A stretch of 64,000 bases of DNA from Lysobacter sp. Root916 (lineage in GTDB: Bacteria; Pseudomonadota; Gammaproteobacteria; Xanthomonadales; Xanthomonadaceae), in contig NZ_LMJF01000001.1 of assembly GCF_001429785.1 (NCBI RefSeq), positions 364,599 through 428,598 of the forward strand, given 5' to 3'. The notes below the pieces were generated by a model, which saw nothing but the letters and a program-made list of their open reading frames with translations, was not told the DNA's origin and searched no databases. Shown here one piece after another: positions 1 to 8,863 of the stretch (positions within the stretch are counted from its first letter, which is position 1; each line of letters opens with the position of its first letter). A program made the position numbers and the translations under genes.

Positions 1-1
1 G

Positions 2-61
2 CGCCTGGAAGACGCGCGCGGCGCCTTGTCCGAAATCTGGCTTTACCGTTGGACCGCATGA
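2..61 (+). CDS. C-terminal end of an OpgG/OpgD family glucan biosynthesis protein (partial)
   Basis: Only the last 19 codons lie in the window. They read in frame to a TGA at 59-61 and contain the tail EIWLYRW, which resembles the end of OpgG/OpgD periplasmic glucan proteins. The stop overlaps the opgH start in an ATGA (58-61), the coupling expected of an opgG/D-opgH operon. OpgG and OpgD cannot be told apart from so little sequence. Confidence 0.7.
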   Translation, partial: RLEDARGALSEIWLYRWTA

Positions 62-1962
62 GCACGACGGGCATGCACGCGAGCGTCGCCGACGTCGCCC
101 CCATCCTGCCGCCGGAAACGCCGCTGGAGATGCCGATCCAGTCGCTGGGCGAGGGCGCGCTGGCCAATCCGCGCCTGCCGACCGAACCGCGCGGCATGGC
201 CTGGCGGCGCGCCTACATCGTCGGCGGCTCGGCGCTGCTGACCCTGATCGCGGCCTACCAGATCTGGTGGGTGCTGCGCGGCAACGGCATCAACGTGCTC
301 GAGGCGCTGCTGCTGGTGCTGTTCGTGGCCTTGTTCGCCTGGATCGCGCTGGCCTTCTTCAGCGCCCTGGCCGGCTTCGTCCAGATCGTCTCGCGCCGGC
401 GCGCGCGCCTGGGCCTGGGCGACGGTGGCGCCTTGCCCGAACCGGGCGTGCGCACCGCGCTGCTGATGCCGACCTACAACGAGGATCCGCAGCGGCTGAT
501 GGCCGGCCTGCAGGCGATCTACGAATCGGTGGCGGCGACCGGCCATCTGGACCGCTTCGATTTCTTCGTGCTCAGCGACACCACCCGCGAGCCGATCGCA
601 CAGGCCGAGCGCGAGGCCTTCGCGGCCCTGCGCGAACGCACCGGCGGGCACGCGCGCCTGTACTACCGGCGTCGCGACGACAACGCCGAGCGCAAGGCCG
701 GCAACATCGCCGAATGGGTGCGCCGCTACGGCGGCGCCTATCCGCAGATGCTGATCCTGGACGCCGACAGCCTGATGACGGGCGAGGTGATCGTGCGTCT
801 GGCGGTGGCGATGCAGGGCCATCCCGACGTCGCCCTGATCCAGACCCTGCCGATGATCGTCAACGGCAACACCCTGTTCGCGCGCATGCAGCAGTTCGCC
901 GGACGCGTGTACGGGCCGGTGATCGCGCACGGCGTGGCCTGGTGGCACGGCGCCGAGAGCAACTACTGGGGCCACAACGCGATCATCCGCACCGCCGCTT
1001 TCGCCGCCCACGCCGGCCTGCCCGAACTGCGCGGCTATCGGCCGTTCGGCGGCACCGTGCTCAGTCACGATTTCGTCGAGGCCGCGTTGCTGCGGCGCGG
1101 CGGCTGGGCCCTGCACATGGTGCCGGGACTGGCCGGCAGCTACGAGGAGGGCCCGCCCTCGCTGACCGACATGCTGGTGCGCGACCGCCGCTGGTGCCAG
1201 GGCAACCTGCAGCACTCGGCGGTGCTGCCGGCCAAGGGCCTGCACTGGGTGAGTCGCTGGCACCTGCTGATCGGCATCGGCCATTACTTCACCGCGCCTA
1301 TGTGGGCGATGCTGATGCTGATCGGCCTGGCGATTCCGCTGGAGCGCGCCGGTTTCGTCTGGGGCACGCTTTCGCTGCCGGGCTTCTCGCCCACCCGCTA
1401 CTGGCGCGAGCAGGATCCCGAGCGCTTCACCTGGGTGTTCGTGGCGACCATGGCGGTGCTGCTGGCGCCCAAGCTCATGGGCTATCTGGCCTCGATGACC
1501 GACGGCGCGACCCGGCGCGGTTGCGGCGGCGCCGTGCGAGCGCTGCTGAGCATGCTGCTGGAAACCCTGCTGGCCGCACTGATGGCGCCGGTGACCATGT
1601 ACGTGCAATCGCGCGGCATCGCCGAGGTGCTGGCGGGCAAGGATTCGGGCTGGGAATCGCAGCGCCGCGACGACGGCACCTTGCCGCTGTCGGGGCTGGT
1701 GCGCAGTTACGGCGGCTCGACCCTGCTGGGCGTGCTGGCGCTGGGCATGTCCTATGCGGTGTCGCCGTCGCTGGCGGCGTGGATGTCGCCGGTCATCGCC
1801 GGCTTGCTGTTGGCGATCCCGATCGTGGCCCTGACCTCGGCGCGCGCGCCGGGGCGCTGGTTGCGTCGCGTCGGCATCTTCCGCACGCCCGAGGAGATCG
1901 CGCCGCCGCAGGTGCTCAAGCGCGCCGCGGAATTGCGCAAGGCGATAGCGCCGCAGGCCTGA
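58..1962 (+). CDS. opgH: Glucans biosynthesis glucosyltransferase OpgH (MdoH)
   Basis: Inner-membrane family 2 glycosyltransferase that polymerises UDP-glucose into the backbone of osmoregulated periplasmic glucans. Membrane segments occur near the N-terminus (about residues 55-110). A cytoplasmic catalytic domain follows, with MPTYNEDP, the metal-binding DADS motif near residue 235 and an RRWCQGN motif near 377. Several C-terminal helices end the protein. At 634 residues it is shorter than E. coli MdoH (847) but matches the shorter form typical of xanthomonads. The ATG at 58 is chosen over the TTG at 49 because it overlaps the upstream stop as ATGA, implying translational coupling with the opgG/D gene. 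The next gene converges from the other strand. Confidence 0.93.
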   Translation: MSTTGMHASVADVAPILPPETPLEMPIQSLGEGALANPRLPTEPRGMAWRRAYIVGGSALLTLIAAYQIWWVLRGNGINVLEALLLVLFVALFAWIALAFFSALAGFVQIVSRRRARLGLGDGGALPEPGVRTALLMPTYNEDPQRLMAGLQAIYESVAATGHLDRFDFFVLSDTTREPIAQAEREAFAALRERTGGHARLYYRRRDDNAERKAGNIAEWVRRYGGAYPQMLILDADSLMTGEVIVRLAVAMQGHPDVALIQTLPMIVNGNTLFARMQQFAGRVYGPVIAHGVAWWHGAESNYWGHNAIIRTAAFAAHAGLPELRGYRPFGGTVLSHDFVEAALLRRGGWALHMVPGLAGSYEEGPPSLTDMLVRDRRWCQGNLQHSAVLPAKGLHWVSRWHLLIGIGHYFTAPMWAMLMLIGLAIPLERAGFVWGTLSLPGFSPTRYWREQDPERFTWVFVATMAVLLAPKLMGYLASMTDGATRRGCGGAVRALLSMLLETLLAALMAPVTMYVQSRGIAEVLAGKDSGWESQRRDDGTLPLSGLVRSYGGSTLLGVLALGMSYAVSPSLAAWMSPVIAGLLLAIPIVALTSARAPGRWLRRVGIFRTPEEIAPPQVLKRAAELRKAIAPQA

Positions 1963-2010
1963 GTCGCGGACGGCGCGCCGCTGCGGCGGCGCGCGGCCGC
2001 GCCGCGGGAC

Positions 2011-2367
2011 TCAGGACTTGCAGTCGGTGCTGTCCCCTACCGCCATCGTCGAGCGTTCGTAGCCGGCCTTGCGGATCGTCGCGTACGCCTGCGATACCTG
2101 CTCGAACTGAGCGCCGTGCGCGCACAGGATCACCTGGGTGGTCGCGGCGGGCCCCAGCGTTTTCATCGCGGCCGCCAAGTCGATCGTTGCATCCGTGCCG
2201 CGAAAGCGGCCGTCGGCCAGCATGTGCAAGGTCTGTGTTTTCAGCGCAGGCCGTGGCGCGCTAGCGGTCGGAAGCTTCACTTCGACCTGGCCGTCGCCGC
2301 AGCCGGTCAGCGCGACGGCGCAGCCCAGCAGCGCGAGGGCGAAAACGCGAGAGTATCGATTGGACAC
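2011..2367 (-). CDS. Small lipoprotein with an ExbD/TolR-like periplasmic domain (paralog A)
   Basis: A 118-residue protein with a GTG start and a lipoprotein signal ending in LTGC (lipidated Cys23). The mature part follows the soluble domain of ExbD: a proline-rich VKLP lead, then a short DG hairpin, a DLAAAM helix, a strand at TTQVIL and a final helix with KAGYE. Two other cysteines, one after VIL and one near the C-terminus, could form a disulfide. It is a paralog of the protein at 2464-2838, with which it shares the LGPAATT and AGYER segments. ExbD normally has an N-terminal transmembrane helix with an essential Asp, which is missing here, so it cannot be a motor subunit of the usual kind. 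Function unknown; the fold assignment is by eye. Confidence 0.72.
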   Translation of the reverse strand: MSNRYSRVFALALLGCAVALTGCGDGQVEVKLPTASAPRPALKTQTLHMLADGRFRGTDATIDLAAAMKTLGPAATTQVILCAHGAQFEQVSQAYATIRKAGYERSTMAVGDSTDCKS

Positions 2368-2463
2368 CCGGATCCCCGATTCGTTGAGCTCGTCGCGATC
2401 CTGTCATCCGGACTTGGGCCCGCGCAAGCGCGCGGTCGGGCCGGTCTGCGCGCTGTGGCGCCG

Positions 2464-2838
2464 TTAGCCGCAATCCGCGCCGCCGCCCTTGAGGGTGATG
2501 CGTTCGTAGCCGCCGGCTTTGAGCGTGCGCAGAGCGAAGGTGATGTAGCGGTAGTCGATGTCGGCCTTGCAGCCTTGCAGGATCACTTCGGTGGTCGCGG
2601 CCGGGCCCAGCGCGCGGATCGCCAGCGGCAGTTCGACCGGGCCCTGCGGGCTGTACACGCGGCCGTCGTCGAGCAGGAGCAGGGTGCGGCTGGCGGTCGC
2701 CCCGTCCGCAGCCGGTGCGATGGTCTTGGACGGATCGGCGTCGCCGACTTTCTGTTGAGCGTCGCAGGCGCCCAGCGCGGAAGCGACGAACATCAGCGTG
2801 CCCCAAGCCAGGGCGGAACGAAGGCGGGAAGGCTGCAT
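2464..2838 (-). CDS. Small lipoprotein with an ExbD/TolR-like periplasmic domain (paralog B)
   Basis: A 124-residue protein with a lipoprotein signal ending in LGAC (Cys25). The mature region has LLLDDGRVYSP, LPLAIRALGPAATTEVIL, and a helix ending in AGGYERITLKGG, which is the order of elements in the ExbD/TolR periplasmic domain. It keeps a cysteine pair in the same places as its neighbour at 2011-2367. The two genes run in the same direction 96 bases apart and look like a tandem duplication that has diverged. They lie between opgH and ppx, with no exbB or tolQ gene in view. No function can be given. Confidence 0.72.
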   Translation of the reverse strand: MQPSRLRSALAWGTLMFVASALGACDAQQKVGDADPSKTIAPAADGATASRTLLLLDDGRVYSPQGPVELPLAIRALGPAATTEVILQGCKADIDYRYITFALRTLKAGGYERITLKGGGADCG

Positions 2839-2934
2839 GGTCGGATCCGGGGGGCGCTGACGGTCGGCATCATCGGCGAGCGCCGCCGCGCACGCAATCG
2901 CGCGCGCGTGATCGCGTTCGCAATACCGATAGCC

Positions 2935-4464
2935 TCAGGCCGCCAGCAGCTTCAGCGCGATGCCCAGCCCGGCCGCGTCCTGCGGCTCGCCCTCGAGGTC
3001 GGCGCGCACCAGCGGGCGCGAATCCAGCCAGCGCTTGGACACGGTCAGGGTCAGGGTGTTGCCCTCGGCGTGGGCGTCCAGCTGCGGGATCGGATCGCCC
3101 TCGTGGGCACGGTGCAGCAGCACCGCCAGACGCAGCAGCGCGGCGCTGCGGCGTGCCGGGGCCAACAGGCGATCGGGCAGGGCGTCGAAGGCGCTCTTGG
3201 GAATGCCGCGGCGATGCGTGCGCATCAGCGCGGCCAGGAACTGCTGCTGCTGGCGCGAGAAGCCGGAGATGTCGGAGTGCTCGACCACGTAGGCGCCGTG
3301 CACGTGGTACTGGCTGTGCGCCAGCGCCAGGCCGAGCTCGTGCAGGCGGGCGGCGCGTTGCAGCATCAGGCGGTCGTCCGGGTCCAGCGCCCAGGCGCCC
3401 GCGACCTGATCGAACAGGCGCAGCATGGTCGCCTCCACGCGCGCGGCCTGGCCCTCGTCGATGCCGTAGCGCTGCATCAGCGCGGCCACCGAAGCGTCGC
3501 GCGGATCGTCGGCGCCGCCGCGGCCGAGCATGTCGTAGAGCACGCCTTCGCGCATCGCCGCCTTGCTCACCGCCATCCGGCTCAGGCCCAGGGCGTTGAA
3601 CGCCGCTTCCAGCACCAGGATGCCGCCGGCGATCACCGGGCGGCGGTCGGCGGACAGGCCGGGCAGGTCGATCAGCTCGATGCGTTCGGCCTGCAGCAGA
3701 CGGTCGCGCACTTGCGGCAGGGCCTCGGCGGTGACCGCGCCCTTGGTCAGCTTCATCGCCGCGCAAATTTCGCCGATCGCTTTGTTGGTGCCCGACGAGC
3801 CCAGCGCTTCCTGCCAGCCCAGCGCGCGGTAGGTGCCGGCGAACTGCTGGAACTCGGCGGTGACTTCGGTCAGCGCGTCGCGCCACTTCTTCTTCGACAG
3901 CTTGCCGTTCTCGAAGAAGCGGCGGGTGGTGGCGATGCAGCCCAGCTGCAGGCTTTCGCGTTCGATCGCCTCGAAGCCGCTGCCGATGATGCACTCGGTG
4001 GAGCCGCCGCCGATGTCGATCACCAGGCGCAGCTCGCCGGGCTTGGACGGCTGGGCGTGGGCGACGCCGAGGTAGATCAGGCGCGCCTCTTCGCGGCCGG
4101 CCACCACTTCGATGGCGTGGCCCAGCGCGGTTTCGGCCGGCATCAGGAAGCTTTGCGGCGCGGCCAGGCGGCGCACGGTGTTGGTGGCGATCGCGCGCAC
4201 CCGTTGCGGCGGCACGTCGCGGATGCGCTGGCCGAAGCGCGACAGGCATTCCAGCGCGCGCTGGCGCACTTCCGGGGCCAGGCCGCCCTTGCGGTCCAGG
4301 CCCTCGGCCATGCGCACGGTCTCGCGCAGCCGATCGACGATGCGCAGCTGGCCCAGCACGTAACGCGCGACCACCATGTGGAAACTGTTCGACCCCAGGT
4401 CGACGGCGGCGAGTAGGTCGCCGTCCTGGAGCGGCAGGGCGGTGGTCGGGTAGGCGTCGTTCAT
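2935..4464 (-). CDS. ppx: Exopolyphosphatase (Ppx/GppA family)
   Basis: Releases phosphate from the ends of polyphosphate chains, with possible pppGpp hydrolase activity as in the wider family. It has 509 residues. Nucleotide/phosphate-binding motifs of the actin-like fold are at VDLGSNSFHM (21-30) and DIGGGSTE (150-157). The C-terminal half carries the helical HD-like region with RLHELGLAL and YVVEHSDI. The ATG at 4464 overlaps the ppk stop as ATGA (4461-4464), so the kinase that makes polyphosphate and the phosphatase that degrades it are translationally coupled. Confidence 0.95.
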   Translation of the reverse strand: MNDAYPTTALPLQDGDLLAAVDLGSNSFHMVVARYVLGQLRIVDRLRETVRMAEGLDRKGGLAPEVRQRALECLSRFGQRIRDVPPQRVRAIATNTVRRLAAPQSFLMPAETALGHAIEVVAGREEARLIYLGVAHAQPSKPGELRLVIDIGGGSTECIIGSGFEAIERESLQLGCIATTRRFFENGKLSKKKWRDALTEVTAEFQQFAGTYRALGWQEALGSSGTNKAIGEICAAMKLTKGAVTAEALPQVRDRLLQAERIELIDLPGLSADRRPVIAGGILVLEAAFNALGLSRMAVSKAAMREGVLYDMLGRGGADDPRDASVAALMQRYGIDEGQAARVEATMLRLFDQVAGAWALDPDDRLMLQRAARLHELGLALAHSQYHVHGAYVVEHSDISGFSRQQQQFLAALMRTHRRGIPKSAFDALPDRLLAPARRSAALLRLAVLLHRAHEGDPIPQLDAHAEGNTLTLTVSKRWLDSRPLVRADLEGEPQDAAGLGIALKLLAA

Positions 4465-6560
4465 CCGCAGATTTTCGCCAATAAAGTGGCTTGTGCGGAA
4501 TGGGGCATGGCGTCGCCTTGCGGCACGACCCGCTCGTACTCGCCGTCGGCGCGCAGTTCCCAGGCGCTGAGGTTGTCGGCGAGGTAGTTGCTCAGGGCTT
4601 CGTCGTAAACGCGCTCGGCCAGGGCCGGGTCGAGGATGGGGAAGCCGGTCTCGACGCGGCGCAGCAGGTTGCGTTCCAGCCAGTCGGCGCTGGAGCAGAA
4701 CAGGTCGGGTTCGCCGTCGTTGCCGAACCAGTAGACGCGGTGGTGTTCGAGGAAGCGCCCGACGATGGAGCGCACTCGGATGTTGTCGGATACCCCGGGC
4801 ACGCCCGGGCGCAGGGTGCAGGCGCCGCGCACGATCAGGTCGATCTGCACGCCGGCCTGCGAGGCCTGGTAGAGCGCGCGGATCACCTGCGGCTCGTTGA
4901 GGGCGTTCATCTTGGCGACGATGCGCGCGGGGCGGCCGGCGCGCGCGTGCTTGGTCTCGCGGTCGATGCGCTTGAGCACGCCCGCGTGCAGGGTGAACGG
5001 CGATTGCAGCAGGCGCTTGAGCTTCAGCGACGGCGCCAGGCCGGACAGCTGCTGGAAGATCAGGTGGACGTCGTTGCCGATGTCCGGGTCGGCGGTGATC
5101 AGGCCGAAGTCGGTGTAGGCGCGCGCGGTGCCGCTGTGATAGTTGCCGGTGCCCAGGTGCACGTAGCGGCGCAGCTTGCGGCCCTCGCGGCGCACGATCA
5201 GCAGCATCTTGGCGTGGGTCTTGTAGCCGACCACGCCGTACACCACCTGCACGCCGGCTTCCTGCAGACGATCGGCCAGGCCCAGATTGGCCTCTTCGTC
5301 GAAGCGCGCGCGCAGCTCGACCACCACGGTGACGTCCTTGCCGTTGCGCGCGGCCTGGACCAGCTGCTCGACGATGGGCGAGTCCTTGCCGGCGCGGTAC
5401 AGGGTCTGCTTGATGGCCAGCACGTTCGGGTCTTCGGCGGCCTGGCGGATCAGCTCCAGCACGGGCGTGAACGCGTCGAAGGGATGGTGCAGCAGCACGT
5501 CGCCGTTGCCGACCTTCTCGAACATGCTCTCCACGCCGGGCAACTGGCGCTGCTGGTAGGGCGGGAACTTGAGCTCGGGGCGCTGCACCAGATCGTAGAC
5601 CTGGATCACGCGATTGAGGTTGACCGGGCCGTTGATGCGGTACACCGCGTTCTCGGGCAGATCGAAGTTCTCCAGCAGGCTGCGCACGATCGGCTTCGGG
5701 CACTGCTCGGCGATCTCCAGGCGCACCGCGCGCAGGTAGCCGCGGCCGACCAGCTCGTCGCGCAGGGCCAGGGCGATGTTGTCGACCTCTTCCTCGTCCA
5801 CCAGCAGCTCGGAGTTGCGGGTCACGCGGAACTGGTAGGCGCCCTTGACGTCCATGCCCGGGAACAGCTCGTCGACGAAGGTCGACAGCACCGAGGACAG
5901 GAACACGAAGTCGTGCTTGCCGCCGGAGACGTTCTCCGGCATCTGGATGATGCGCGGCAGCGAGCGCGGCGCGCGCACGATGGCGAGGTTGCCGGCGCGT
6001 CCGAACGCGTCCTTGCCTTCCAGCACCACCACGATGTTGAGCGACTTGTTGAGGATCTTCGGGAACGGGTGCGCCGGGTCCAGGCCCAGCGGCGACAGCA
6101 CCGGCATGACTTCCTCGCGGAAGTAGTTGCGCAGCCAGCGGGTCTGGGCGGCGTTCCAGGAGTCGCGGCCGAGCACGCGCACGCCGGCGTCGCGCAGGGC
6201 CGGGCGCACCACCTCGTTCCAGCACTCGTACTGGGCCTTGACCAACTCGGCGGCGCGGTCGTGGATGCGCGACAGCACGGTCGCCGGCGGCAGGCCGTCG
6301 GCGCCGGGGATCAGGCCCAGGTCCTGGGCGTGGCGCAGGGTGCCGGCGCGGATCTCGAAGAACTCGTCGAGGTTGGTGCAGGAGATGCACAAGTACTTCA
6401 GGCGCTCCAGCAGCGGCACCTGCGGATCCTGCGCCTGCGCCAGCACGCGGAAGTTGAAGTCCAGCTGCGACAGCTCGCGATTGAAGTACAGGCTGTGATC
6501 GCGCAGCGGATCGCCGTCGTGATTGGCGTCGGGCGGCGCGGTGGTGAGGGCGGCGTTCAT
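4461..6560 (-). CDS. ppk: Polyphosphate kinase 1
   Basis: Reversibly transfers the terminal phosphate of ATP to polyphosphate. The protein has about 699 residues, as usual for PPK1. The N-terminal domain holds LYFNRELSQLDFN. The autophosphorylated histidine lies in GYKTHAKML (around residue 449), and the second catalytic histidine in LGTGNYHSG. The ATG at 6560 is preferred; a GTG at 6578 would add six residues but has no better ribosome site. It lies 40 bases after phoR and overlaps ppx, so phoB, phoR, ppk and ppx probably form one phosphate-responsive operon. Confidence 0.95.
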   Translation of the reverse strand: MNAALTTAPPDANHDGDPLRDHSLYFNRELSQLDFNFRVLAQAQDPQVPLLERLKYLCISCTNLDEFFEIRAGTLRHAQDLGLIPGADGLPPATVLSRIHDRAAELVKAQYECWNEVVRPALRDAGVRVLGRDSWNAAQTRWLRNYFREEVMPVLSPLGLDPAHPFPKILNKSLNIVVVLEGKDAFGRAGNLAIVRAPRSLPRIIQMPENVSGGKHDFVFLSSVLSTFVDELFPGMDVKGAYQFRVTRNSELLVDEEEVDNIALALRDELVGRGYLRAVRLEIAEQCPKPIVRSLLENFDLPENAVYRINGPVNLNRVIQVYDLVQRPELKFPPYQQRQLPGVESMFEKVGNGDVLLHHPFDAFTPVLELIRQAAEDPNVLAIKQTLYRAGKDSPIVEQLVQAARNGKDVTVVVELRARFDEEANLGLADRLQEAGVQVVYGVVGYKTHAKMLLIVRREGRKLRRYVHLGTGNYHSGTARAYTDFGLITADPDIGNDVHLIFQQLSGLAPSLKLKRLLQSPFTLHAGVLKRIDRETKHARAGRPARIVAKMNALNEPQVIRALYQASQAGVQIDLIVRGACTLRPGVPGVSDNIRVRSIVGRFLEHHRVYWFGNDGEPDLFCSSADWLERNLLRRVETGFPILDPALAERVYDEALSNYLADNLSAWELRADGEYERVVPQGDAMPHSAQATLLAKICG

Positions 6561-6600
6561 GGCGGACTCGAGGTTCACGGGTGGGGCGCGCTGGGAAAGA

Positions 6601-7950
6601 TCAGGGCAGGGCGTCGGGCAGGGTATCGAGATAGGCGAGGTCGCGGCTGCGCACGCGGTCGACGCCGAAGTGGCAGGCGAAGTTGCTGCCGCGGCCGACG
6701 TCGCTGGCGATCTCCAGGCGCGCCTGGTGCAGGTTGAGCACGTGTTTGACGATGGACAGGCCCAGCCCGGTGCCGCCGCTTTCGCGCGAGCGGCTGGTGG
6801 ACACGCGGTAGAAGCGTTCGGTGATGCGCGGCAGGTGCGCGGCCGGGATGCCGTAGCCGCTGTCGATCACTTCCAGCACCACCCCGCGTCCCATGCCCTG
6901 GTCCTCGGGGCGGAAGCGGATGCGGATCGAACCGCCGGCCGGGGTGTAGCGGATCGCGTTGCTGACCAGGTTGGAGAAGGCGCTGTGCAGTTCCTTGTTG
7001 GAGCCCCACAGATCGACCCCGGCCAGGTCCTCCATCGCGATCTCGTGGCGGCCCTGGCTCAGCGCCATCGCCTCGCGCTTGAGCGTGGACAGCATCGACG
7101 ACATCGACACGGTCTCTTCGGCCGGCAGGCTGTCCTGCGACTCCAGCCGCGACAGCATCAGCAGGTCCTCGACCAACTGGGTCATGCGCTGCGACTGGCG
7201 CTGCATCTCGGCCAGCATCGGCGCCCAGTCCGGGTGTTCGCTGGGGTCCAGCATGTCCAGGTAGCCGTGCACCACGGTCAGCGGCGTGCGCAGTTCGTGG
7301 GAGACGTTGGCGACGAAATCGCGGCGCATCTGCTCCAGCTGCAGCAGGCGGCTGACATCGCGCGCCACCAGCAGCCACAGGTTTTCCGAATAGGGGATCA
7401 GGCGCAGGCTCAGGGTCGCGGCCGGATTCCACGGCGAGGCCGCCTCCAGCGGTTCGGCGTTACGGCCCGCGGCCAGCCAATGCGCCAGTTGCAGCGGCTG
7501 CAGCTTCTGCGACAGCGAGCCGCCGATATCGCGCGGGTAGCGCAGGCCGAGCAGGCCGTTGGCGGCTTCGTTGAACCACTGGATGCGCTGGCTGTTGCGC
7601 TCCACCACCACGATCGCGTCGGGCAGCGCGGCGGCGGCGGCGCGGTAGGCGCGCAGCATTTCGATCAGGCGCCGCTTGCGCCCGCGCATCTCGGCCTGGC
7701 TGCGGTGCAGCAGGCGGTCGAGTTCGTTCCAGATGCCTTCGCCCAGCGGCGGGGTCAGGCGCTGGCGCGCGGTCAGCCGGATCAGCACGCTGCGCAGGCG
7801 CCAGTAATGCCAGGCGACCACGCCCAGCGCGGCCAGGGTCACGACCGGCCAGGGCTGGCCGATCAGCAGCCCGACCACGGCCGCGGCGACCAGGATCAGC
7901 AGCAGCTGTCCCAGGGTGCGGAACCAGGCGGATCGGGCGCGGGGTGGCAT
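6601..7950 (-). CDS. phoR: Phosphate regulon sensor histidine kinase PhoR
   Basis: Membrane histidine kinase of the phosphate-starvation two-component system. Two adjacent hydrophobic segments form the N-terminal anchor. A PAS-like region with the segment NEAANGLLGL follows, then the HisKA helix with HELRTPL (phospho-acceptor His) and a HATPase domain with NLVSNAIRYT and GTGLGLSIVKH. It lacks a large periplasmic sensor, as PhoR proteins do. The ATG at 7950 is chosen; a TTG at 7959 is an alternative. It follows phoB by about 11 bases. Confidence 0.93.
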   Translation of the reverse strand: MPPRARSAWFRTLGQLLLILVAAAVVGLLIGQPWPVVTLAALGVVAWHYWRLRSVLIRLTARQRLTPPLGEGIWNELDRLLHRSQAEMRGRKRRLIEMLRAYRAAAAALPDAIVVVERNSQRIQWFNEAANGLLGLRYPRDIGGSLSQKLQPLQLAHWLAAGRNAEPLEAASPWNPAATLSLRLIPYSENLWLLVARDVSRLLQLEQMRRDFVANVSHELRTPLTVVHGYLDMLDPSEHPDWAPMLAEMQRQSQRMTQLVEDLLMLSRLESQDSLPAEETVSMSSMLSTLKREAMALSQGRHEIAMEDLAGVDLWGSNKELHSAFSNLVSNAIRYTPAGGSIRIRFRPEDQGMGRGVVLEVIDSGYGIPAAHLPRITERFYRVSTSRSRESGGTGLGLSIVKHVLNLHQARLEIASDVGRGSNFACHFGVDRVRSRDLAYLDTLPDALP

Positions 7951-7961
7951 ACCCGCCAAGC

Positions 7962-8669
7962 TTACGCGGCGAGTGAGGCAGAAAAACGATAACCGGCGCC
8001 GCGTACCGTCTGGACCATGCCGTCGAGGCGGTGCGGTTCCAGGGTTTTGCGCAGGCGGCGGATATGCACGTCGACCGTGCGCTCTTCCACGTAGACGCTG
8101 CCGCCCCAGACGTGGTCGAGCAGCTGGGTGCGCGAATACACGCGCTCCGGATGGGTCATGAAGAAGTGCAGCAGGCGGTACTCGGTGGGGCCGATCTGCA
8201 CCGCCTGGTCGCCGCCGCCGCCCTGGGCGAACACGCGGTGGGCGGCGCCGTCGATGCGCAGCGGGCCGATGCCGACGCTGCCGTCCTCGTCGTCCTCGCG
8301 CGAGCGCCGCAGCACGGCGCGGATGCGCGCCAGCAGTTCGCGCGCCGAGAACGGCTTGACCACGTAGTCGTCGACGCCGGCTTCGAGGCCGCCGACGCGG
8401 TCGTTTTCTTCGCCGCGCGCGGTCAGCATGATGATCGGGATCTCGCGGGTCAGCGATTCCTTGCGCCAGCGCCGGGCCAGCTCCAGGCCGCTGGTGCCGG
8501 GCAGCATCCAGTCCAGCAGGATCAGGTCGGGGACGCGGTCGGCGATCGCCGCCTGGGCCTCGCGCGCGTCGCCGGCATGGATGGGGTCGTACTCGCCCTT
8601 GCGCAGGGCGAAGGACACCATGTCGCGGATGGCGGGTTCGTCTTCGACTATGAGAATGCGCTTCTGCAC
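7962..8669 (-). CDS. phoB: Phosphate regulon response regulator PhoB
   Basis: OmpR/PhoB-type transcription factor, 235 residues, with a GTG start. The receiver domain has the acidic pocket in VEDEP, the phospho-acceptor Asp in LLDWMLPG and the conserved Lys in VVKPFSARELL. The C-terminal winged helix includes GPTEYRLLHFFM and the DNA-contacting ERTVDVHIRRLRK. It heads phoB-phoR-ppk-ppx. A direct-repeat Pho-box-like site lies 86 bases upstream, which would give autoregulation. Confidence 0.95.
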   Translation of the reverse strand: MQKRILIVEDEPAIRDMVSFALRKGEYDPIHAGDAREAQAAIADRVPDLILLDWMLPGTSGLELARRWRKESLTREIPIIMLTARGEENDRVGGLEAGVDDYVVKPFSARELLARIRAVLRRSREDDEDGSVGIGPLRIDGAAHRVFAQGGGGDQAVQIGPTEYRLLHFFMTHPERVYSRTQLLDHVWGGSVYVEERTVDVHIRRLRKTLEPHRLDGMVQTVRGAGYRFSASLAA

Positions 8670-8754
8670 GCGGTCACCGGGGGAGTGGAGGCGGGGCTTG
8701 GAACAGCCGCTGCAAGCAGGGCTGCCTGAGACCGCGCCAGTACACTACCGTTTT

Positions 8755-8772
8755 GTGACGTCCGCGTGACAC
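8755..8772 (-). promoter_or_regulatory. Candidate Pho box upstream of phoB
   Basis: Read on the minus strand: GTGTCAC, 4 bases, ACGTCAC followed by an A-run. This gives two seven-base half-sites 11 bases apart, the spacing of the PhoB consensus (CTGTCAT-N4-CTGTCAT). Each half-site keeps the GTCA core. It sits in the only intergenic space upstream of phoB. The assignment is by pattern match only. Confidence 0.5.
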
Positions 8773-8794
8773 TGTCTTAAAGGCCGGGATTCAA

Positions 8795-8855
8795 GATTCG
8801 GGATTTGGGATTTGGTGGGCAAATCGTCACGGCCGGCGGTTGCGAATCCCGAATC
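8795..8855. repeat. Intergenic inverted repeat (GATTCGGGATT family)
   Basis: GATTCGGGATT at 8795-8805 is mirrored by AATCCCGAATC at 8845-8855, about 39 bases away. It lies between phoB and the M48 protease gene. The arms resemble those of the larger inverted repeat between recR and the HIT gene (61379-61465), so both likely belong to one dispersed family. Confidence 0.6.
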
Positions 8856-8863
8856 CAGGCGCG

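Noticed and set aside
43-1608. Long open frame on the minus strand opposite opgH (521 residues)
   Set aside because: It is rich in Ala, Arg, Gln and His with no domain, and opgH on the other strand is unmistakable. It is a high-GC shadow.
2116-4416. 766-residue open frame on the plus strand opposite ppx and the lipoprotein genes
   Set aside because: It spans several real genes on the other strand, and its Gln/Arg/Ala/His composition is typical of antisense frames here.
4491-6737. 748-residue open frame opposite ppk
   Set aside because: Antisense shadow of ppk; no motifs.
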